NCBI GenBank assembly: GCA_964509335.1 | Contig: CAZDXB010000002.1 | Coordinates: 124,001-188,000, forward strand | Direction: 5' to 3' | Origin: CAZDXB01 sp964509335 | GTDB taxonomy: Bacteria > Bacteroidota > Ignavibacteria > Kapaibacteriales > UBA2268 | Length of the DNA: 64,000 nucleotides | Shown here: piece after piece, positions 42,844 to 51,000 of the stretch | Position numbering within the stretch: the stretch's first letter is position 1 | How the letters are laid out: the number at the start of each line of letters is the position of its first letter | The notes under the pieces: generated by a model | Database searches by the model: none | Seen by the model: the letters and a program-made list of their open reading frames with translations, nothing else | What the model was told of the DNA's origin: nothing | Made by a program: the position numbers and the translations under genes

Positions 42844-44930
42844 TTAGTGAATACCAATGTATTAGAAATTGAATTCCCGTCGCTGATTAGTTTATAAATA
42901 TACATCCCCGAACTAACTCTGTTACCGCTTTCGTCCTCGCCGTTCCAAATTACTTGGGCGCCGGCGTTTTCAAATGTCTTAACAACGTTTCCGAAAACGT
43001 CGGTTATAACTAATCTGTAATCGCCTTCTTTATTAATAGTAAACACCGCTCTATCGGTTACCGGATTAGGCCTTAATTCGATAGAAGCGTTTGTTTCCGA
43101 TTCTTCAACCGATAGCAATGTTTTGTTTCTCGCCGATTTGTTCTCGTCGTTAAGTCTTATATCGCTCAACTCTAGCGTCGGTCCTTCAGATTTAACGGTT
43201 ACAATACACAACGGTTCCTCCGGCAATATTTTATCCGTACCCGCTATAGTTACCATATCGTTCTGATAATCCGACATAACTTGTTTGTATGACTTAACTC
43301 CGGTAACGTCGCCGTTCACTATCATCTTCAGCGATATAGGCCCGTCAATATAACCGTTCAAATAAATCGGCACGTTATATTCGCCTTTACTTACCTTCTT
43401 AGCTTCTCCGATTATTATATCGTCGGCTAACATATCGTTAGAAATCTCTTTACCGTATAGCGGTATTGAATCCAACAAATACGGCAAACTCGGTATTCTG
43501 CCGCCAATATAATGTAATATTATTGCGGCGTCGTATTCGGTAGCCTCGTAATAGATTTCCGATAGAGAACTAATTTGAGAAGGAATCACTTTGTTGTATT
43601 CCCACACATCTTCGGTGTAATCATAAACGTCGTGTATTATATACTCGATGCTGTCGCCATAATACATATTCTTCCAATTGAGCCTAATTCTAAAAATTGT
43701 GTCTTTATGAGGCTCTCTCGCCGTTCCGTCTTCATTCCAACCGTACCAATCATCGTCTTCGTATAAAATATAACGTCCGTTGTGGTTAACGTCCGCGTGA
43801 TAAGCTTCTCTTCTTCTTTCTCTCGGTAGAGGCTTTCTAGTTACAATCGAACGAATGATATTTCTGGCGTCTCTAACAGTTACGAATCTGCTTTGATCCA
43901 TTCCGCCTTGTCTTTCGCCTTCAATTTGAGACAAATCTACGTCGCCGTCGCCCCAAAATTCCTCTTTCTGATTTCTTCCGAGAGCGTTGAAATTGAATCT
44001 GTAATCCGTTCCAGTCGTGGGAGGCCAGAGATTAGTCAGCTTCATCGAAGTCTTCGCTTCTTCTTTATCCCATTCTTCAAAATCGTCTTCTACCCAATTT
44101 CTGGCGTAATTTAAAGCGTTCAAGAAATCGGCTAATTCGCCCTCTTTGCCCATATTTCCTTTAATTCCAACTACCGCGTCTCTTGTTTTTACCAATGTTT
44201 GATCAGTTTGATTATTGTCGGCGCCTGCCGGTCCGTAACAAAATTCAATATCTCCTTGTCTCGTGAAATCGTCTCGAGACTGATATATCTTTACTTGGAA
44301 ATTTCCAACGCTCGAAGTTATACCCTTCCAAATGTCGCCGCTCGCCGGATCGTCGTAATTTATATTCAGGTTTTTCCACTGAACCGTAAAAACCGAATCC
44401 TCGTCGTCGTAATACCAAGATATTTCAGACCTTGTATACTGATTAGCGGCTGGCCAAGGCGTTGGATTATCGTCGCCCGTTCTATAAAAGTGGTCGCCCA
44501 TAAAAGGCGCTATTACGTTTGACGGATATGAAGAACTGAAATAAAAGAACCAGTCGGTTATATCCATCAATCCGTTCTTCTTCGGCAATGTTTGAGGAGG
44601 GATTTCACCTTCCGGCGTGAACGTAATATAACCGTTCACGCAAATCCAAACGGTACTGTAAACTTCGCCGTTGTATTCGTAATCGAACGGTAAGTCCACT
44701 TTATAAAAACCGTCTGATCGGCCGCGAACCGTACCTTCGATAAAGTTCGGCGGCATAGCGAATTTTGACGCTGGAATTACGTTCTTGCTTTCAAGCTCCT
44801 GATATGGAATCTGTCGTAGCAAGGTAGTAACTCCAAATTCATCGTACACTTGCGCTTTTGTTGGCTGATAAGTAATTGCTATTCCTAGCAAAATAGCAAT
44901 ACCGACAGCGAACGTGAAAAAACGATTCAT
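42840..44930 (-). CDS. T9SS-exported protein with dockerin-like and cohesin-like segments
   Basis: A 696-residue protein. Signal peptide FFTFAVGIAILLGIAITYQPTKA, then a ~290-residue beta-rich domain (FDYEYNGEVYSTVWICVNGYITF) typical of nidogen-like or PEP-type surface domains. Residues ~340-405 (GDVDLSQIEG, FVTVRDARNIIRSIVTRK, ADVNHNGRYILYEDD) resemble a type-I dockerin: two calcium-loop-like segments around a helix. A cohesin-like beta domain (NVPIYLNGYIDGPISLKMIV) follows at ~500-600, then a type-A T9SS tail (LRPNPVTDRAVFTINKEGD). I start at the ATG at 44930, supported by GGAG 6 bases upstream. Its stop overlaps the next gene's start by 4 bp. Confidence 0.75.
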   Translation of the reverse strand: MNRFFTFAVGIAILLGIAITYQPTKAQVYDEFGVTTLLRQIPYQELESKNVIPASKFAMPPNFIEGTVRGRSDGFYKVDLPFDYEYNGEVYSTVWICVNGYITFTPEGEIPPQTLPKKNGLMDITDWFFYFSSSYPSNVIAPFMGDHFYRTGDDNPTPWPAANQYTRSEISWYYDDEDSVFTVQWKNLNINYDDPASGDIWKGITSSVGNFQVKIYQSRDDFTRQGDIEFCYGPAGADNNQTDQTLVKTRDAVVGIKGNMGKEGELADFLNALNYARNWVEDDFEEWDKEEAKTSMKLTNLWPPTTGTDYRFNFNALGRNQKEEFWGDGDVDLSQIEGERQGGMDQSRFVTVRDARNIIRSIVTRKPLPRERRREAYHADVNHNGRYILYEDDDWYGWNEDGTAREPHKDTIFRIRLNWKNMYYGDSIEYIIHDVYDYTEDVWEYNKVIPSQISSLSEIYYEATEYDAAIILHYIGGRIPSLPYLLDSIPLYGKEISNDMLADDIIIGEAKKVSKGEYNVPIYLNGYIDGPISLKMIVNGDVTGVKSYKQVMSDYQNDMVTIAGTDKILPEEPLCIVTVKSEGPTLELSDIRLNDENKSARNKTLLSVEESETNASIELRPNPVTDRAVFTINKEGDYRLVITDVFGNVVKTFENAGAQVIWNGEDESGNRVSSGMYIYKLISDGNSISNTLVFTK

Positions 44931-44978
44931 TTTAAACTCCGTATTTATTTTAAAAATCATTTTATTTCTTCGTTTATC

Positions 44979-45004
44979 GCGGGCTTGCCGCGAGGCAAGC
45001 CCGC
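44979..45004 (-). terminator. GC-rich hairpin between two surface-protein genes
   Basis: The perfect 11-bp stem GCGGGCTTGCC with GGCAAGCCCGC closes a GCGA loop 14 bp after the stop of the 2904-residue gene on the minus strand. It is not followed by a good T run, so it may only slow or partly end transcription. Its sequence is unlike the other hairpins here. Confidence 0.6.
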
Positions 45005-45017
45005 TAATAATCGTTTA

Positions 45018-48000
45018 TTATTTTACAATCGCTATTTGTATCGTTGAAACTTCAGAGCCTGCTATTAGCCTACAAGTGTAAGAACCGCTGGCTAACTCTT
45101 TACCGCTATGGTCGGTTCCGTCCCAAGTTAATTGATAATTACCGGGAGCGTAACTTTGGTCGGTCAATACGTTAACCACGTTTCCTAACTGATCGACTAC
45201 TTCGACTTTCACGTTTTGACGATATTTAGCGCTAAAATCGATATTTGTCGTATTGCTAAACGGATTAGGCGTAGCTTTACTTATTTCCGTCTTCAAGCCG
45301 GCTGCGGCTTGTCCTTCAACATCCGTTCCAGTCCATAGATACAATATCTGGAATGCCGTTATAGCGTCGCTGTAAATAGTCAATTTACAGTTGTCGCCGT
45401 CCTTTTCAAATCCAACGTCGGAATCAGAAATACCTTCTCCATTGTGCATATTATACCTGAATTTACCTCCGGACGATGAAACGTCTCTAATCCACCACTC
45501 GGAAGCTGCCGGATTAGCTTCTTGGTCGTCTCTAGCTGGCACCTGAGTAGCGTCCCATTCAATTACTAATGGATAATGATTAGATGTATTGCCAGCTTCG
45601 CCGCCAGACTGCAATCTACCTCTGTATATTCTTTGCTCGCCTTCAGCATCACCCGCGGCGGTTAAGAATATATTTCTATAAATACCGTTTGAGTTTGGTA
45701 TTGTCCATCTTACGTCGAATACGTCTTGATGAGGTATCGGCGGTAATTCGTACTCGCAGTAATTGGAGTCTAAGTGTCCTAACTCTTCGCCGGAAAGTCC
45801 GTAACCTTCCGTCGCCTTCGGACCTGTTCCAAACTGCAATTCGTTATATCCGCCTTTCTCGTTCGATATTCCAAGAGTGCAGATAAAGTCAGTCTCGTCG
45901 GAATATTTCAATCTGTAAGACAACGTATCCGTGCAACCGTACTCGTCTTCTACCATAATCTTAATCGTTACCTTGCCGTCAACGCCTCTCGGAGCGTCGA
46001 AGCTTTCGGAGGATATTCTAACTTTAACCGAATCGTTTGAACGTATTCCGGTTAATTGATTCGATTCTACCCAATCTCCTTCTTCGTCTTCATACTCTAA
46101 CTTCAAACCTGTCGGTTCTAATACAGAAATTGTTAAAGTCTCGGTAACGTCTTCGTCTATCGTGCCTCTCATCAAATCTCTATCGTGTATGATGATTATG
46201 TCTTCGTAAGGCATACCTTTATCGACGCACTTAACTGACGGCGCCGCGGCTATACCCGGACAATGATTGGTCGAATCTACTCTTAACGTATAAGTCTTAA
46301 TATCCGCTAATTCATCTTCGTCCCATACGAGTACTGTTACCTGCTCGGCGTTGCCCAAGTCTTGATTTCTCGGCGCGTCTTTTACGCCTGGCGTTCCATA
46401 AAGCACGCCGCTCTCTTTGTTAACTCTTAACCAAGTAGGCGTCGTCTTTAAATCGTATATAATATTGCCTTCCTCGTCGTATCTTCTTAAATAATGATAC
46501 CCGGCTTCTTCGAAGCAAGGGTCTCTTTGTATCGAGTCTGGCAATACCAAGTCGTCTAAACCTAATTCTTGCAACTCTTCGTCGTCGTAAACTAACTGGA
46601 ACCAATGGTCTTGGTCAAAGTTAGGATCAAATATCTTAATCTGCTTCGACGAATCTCTTAATTCGGGATTATAATCAATATCTTCTTTAGCAAAAGGTAA
46701 CGACTCGGTCGTTATAACCGGCTCGACATTAATCATAATCAGTTCTTCTACGCTATTTACGCCTCCGTGACCGTCGTTTGCGACTATAGTTATAACAGTA
46801 TCAAGATTCATAGCTCTGTTATACTGTCTTTGTGGCGTTAACATATGAACGGCGAGCGCGGAGTCGATTCTAATATTAAGCTGTCCGTAAATGGTGAAGT
46901 CTCCGCCAAACTCGTCTTGCTCATCGTCGCTATCGTAAACGTGCAAGAACTGTTCGTCCATCCAAATAGGTCTTTGCTTAACTAGAACTTCTTCGCCGTC
47001 AAATTCTGTCTCGTCAACAACTACTGTATCGACAATCACAGTGTCTCCACCGTTTCCGTGTTGATCGTCGAACCTAATAGCTATATTTCTAAATCCATAT
47101 GCCGTTCTACCATATCTAAAGTCCCAATTATCTTCCGCCCAAGTGTCCTCTAACTCGTCGTCAGTGTTAAAGTCGGCTTGGAATCTCAATTTATTTGTCA
47201 AGTTTGCCATCAACCTACCGTCTCTGGAAACTCTACAAGGATAAACCGATGGCTCGTATGTACCCAAGGTATCCATATCGCCTTCCAAATTCTTTTCTAC
47301 CAAGACGTCTTTGGGCCAAAGCGGCTCGTCGGTTTCTTCATTCATCGCGTCAGGATGCAAGAAAATCGGAATACTGTCAACTACATACAATTTACATCGA
47401 TATTCTCTGTAATATTGCTTGCCTAAATTAATCGTGTCTTGTTGCAAATACCTTGCGTTCGTCGTATCGTATGTCGGGGCGTTCAAATAATTTCCGAATA
47501 TCTCAATCCACTTATCTACTGTATCCATCGCCGGTCTTTGTAACGAATCAAGCGCTTTAAGCGAATCAATCGTTCTATAATGCGGCGGGAAGTTGTGTAC
47601 TTTAAGCGTTAACCATTCTCCGCCAGGAACGACGTACGGGTTAGTAGGTCTTCCTCTGATAATCATAAATCCAGCCGAACCTTCCGGCGTTGGATTAGCG
47701 AATCCCCACTTGTCGTCGTCAACATCGTAATCGACCGGGATATGCTCTTTGAATAACCATCTATCCAATCCCGAGGAAGATTCAACTTCATAATCAAAAT
47801 ATAAGTTCGAATAATCTTCCGGGACATATAACGATCTAGGATCGTAGTAATTATTCAAATCGTTAGCAGTTACGGTCAATATTTTATCTCTACCAACAGC
47901 TGTCTTTTCTACAGGAGCGCCTAATTCAAGGTTGCCATACTTGTTATTGTATTCGCGGAACCTAGCCGCTCCGTGAACTGATCTAGCCTTGGAAGGATCG

Positions 48001-51000
48001 CTGTAAACAAACTGCGGTACAGGATACATTCTATCTTCGGTAACGAACAGTAAATCCTTGAATACGTCAACTTCTACTGTATCCAAAACGCCGTTTACGT
48101 AACCCCAAGGATACTCGGACAATTGCTCTTTTGTAATAACGTTCTCTTGAACGTCCTTTACGTCGCCCGTGTAAATTGGAGGCTCGGTAGAATGTGTAAT
48201 ATTTACCAATATACCGTCTTCGAGGGCTTTGTTAACGCCTTCTCTCCACAACACCGTTCTCGATACTATTCTAACGATATCGCCGGTATCAACCGGTAAA
48301 GCTCTATAACGCTCGCCGGCGAAGAAAGTAGCGTAATTGGTTCCGAATTTTTGATTAGACTCGGGCCAACCGCCCGCGTTTACAAACAAGTCTTCTATTC
48401 TGTTATTAATATACTGGCTGGGAATGACTTCGCCGCCGAAAGTAGCCGTATCGTTAGCGTATTTTCTGCCTTGAAGCGTTGCCCTGTCCTCGTTATAAGG
48501 ATTGTGTCTCAAAGCCTTGAGCAACTTAGGATCTCCACTAGGAGCGTTGGTTCCAAGATTCAACAATCCTTCAAACGTTCTTCTTATACTCGTGTTTTGG
48601 TTTCTGTCAGCTGAGTCTGGTATAAACTCAACTCTCGCTCTAAATATCGGCGACGTAGTCTTCAACTGTTTCAAGTTAGTTCTTATAAAGTCGCCGGTAG
48701 TTTCGTTTATAATAAAGTAAACCGTCTCGTTCAAGGTCAACGGATCCAAATTATACCTCTCGGCTAAACCGGATTCATATTTGGCTTTCGCTTCTAAGAA
48801 CAACGGATAACCGATTGGATGATATAATTCGCCTTCGCTATTTGGCATAAACTCGCCTTGAACGCTATGTAAATTAGGATATATCCAATTGTAATTATCA
48901 TCGACGCTATCCGCTATGAACGGATCTCTCGCGTATCTCTTTACATACTTATTGTTAGACGGCAGTTCGGGATTATTAGCGTCGTAGTACCGATCGATAA
49001 CCGGCGGTATTCCGACCGCAAAATCTTCGATAGGACTCATCCTTCGTTTCGAATAGTCAGCCGTCTTTATATCTACGCCCTTATCGTAAACGTCATATAT
49101 TCTACCTGATTGCAATACATTTTCAGGAATACTATTTTCGTAATCTGGCGTGTTCTCGTCGTCGGCATTTAACAATGGTATAGGCTCATAATTCCATCTG
49201 GTTATCGACTCGAAGGGACCTTGGAAAAGCAAGTTGCCTTCTTGAGCTTCTAATCTGTCCCTGTCTGATAAGGACTGCCAGAATAAGAAGTCTAATCTCT
49301 TCTCGCCGTCCGTGTCAACAAAGAAAGTCTCCATCAAAGCGTTTGACGGCAGATGATCGTTTTGAACTTCCATTGTTACGTTAGCTTCGGTTCTGCCCCA
49401 GTAATTGCCTCTTAAAGTATCTGTGCCGCCGAAGCCGATGCCGGTAGTTCCAGCCAAAATACTCTTAGTATTCGGAGCGTCAGGCAATCTAATTAAAAAT
49501 CTAGCTTCGTTATCGTATATCGAATTGCCAGCCCAGTGATAATTTTCTGCCGGTAACGGCCCTTGTATTTCGCCATAAATTATAGCTCCGGCTAAATCGC
49601 TGGACGCTACGTTATAAATCTCATCTGAGTCTTCTTCATCATAGTAAGGACCTGTTACGACGTTTTGGTCAATTCCGACATCCGATACAGCCACATTGTT
49701 TGTAACCAACGACCTGCTAAATATTAATTTTAAGTCGAAATTATCAGAATATACCGCCGCGCCTGTATAAGCCTCGTTATTTTGCAATCTTACTCTATTA
49801 AAGCTAACTGTGTCTTCTCTCGAATTCACTCTGTTTACGGTAGCTATGTCGAGAATATAAAGAGCGCCGCCTAAACCTATTCCATTTTCGGGTATTGTAG
49901 TTTCGGGATGGAATCTGTTAGCGTCTATTTCGCTCTTGTTAGCGGGTTCTACCAATTCCCAATCTACGCCGCCGTTCGTAGTCTTGACTATGACTCCTTG
50001 ATCTCCAACGGCGTAACCGTAATCTTTATTCAAGAAATAAATGTCGTTCAAACTATTAGTCGTTTGCTCTGTATTAATTACACTCCACATTTCGCCGCCG
50101 TTTGTCGTCTTGACAACCGTTCCGTCGGAAGCCGCGATATAGCAAGTGTTTTGGTCGGCGAATATGAATGAATTCAAAGTAGCGGTAGTCTTCGAATTCA
50201 ACGCGTTCCAGCTGTTGCCGGCGTCGTACGTTTTTAGTATAGCGCCGTTCGAACCGATAACGTATCCCGTCATCGTGCTAGTGAACTTAACCGCCGTTAA
50301 ATTCTGCAACGTGCCGGAAACTTTCGAACTCCAATCATCTCCGCCGTTAGTCGTTCTGATAATCAAACCCATTTCGCCCACGACGTACCCATAATTAGCG
50401 TCTGTGAAATCAACGCCGTAAAGATTATTTACAACTCCTGAATTCAATTCCGTCCAACTGTCGCCGCCGTCGGTTGTTTTTATTATTCTACCATTTTCGC
50501 CGACAGCGAAACCAATCATTGAATTCGTAAAGTTAATATCGTAAATCTTATCGTCGGTAACGGGCGAATCCTCATTCTTCTTAATCCAACTGTCGCCACC
50601 GTCGGTTGTCTTTAATATCGTGAAGTTATCGCCAATCAAGAAACCAACGTTCTGCGTCAAAAATTCTATCTTGCTTAAATGTTTCGAAGTATTCGGATGC
50701 AAGAAAGTCCAATTGCCCCCGCCTTCTTCTAATTTAATCAAAGTGCCGTTATCGCCGGCGACAAAACCTTTTTGCGTGTTTACGAAACCAACGCCGCCTA
50801 AATTCTCCGTTGTTCCGGTCATCCCGGCGCCAACTTGCGTCGTTCCGCTTCCTTTTTGGCTTTCTAAATAATCCTCGTCCCACTCGGTCTTGTTTTTGAT
50901 AAATCTAGTCAACATCCTAGCGTCGGGCGGATATTTATTAGACGACGCGCCAGCTAAAACCGAAGAAGTAGTAAACACTTCGTCAGTCGAAGTAAACGCG

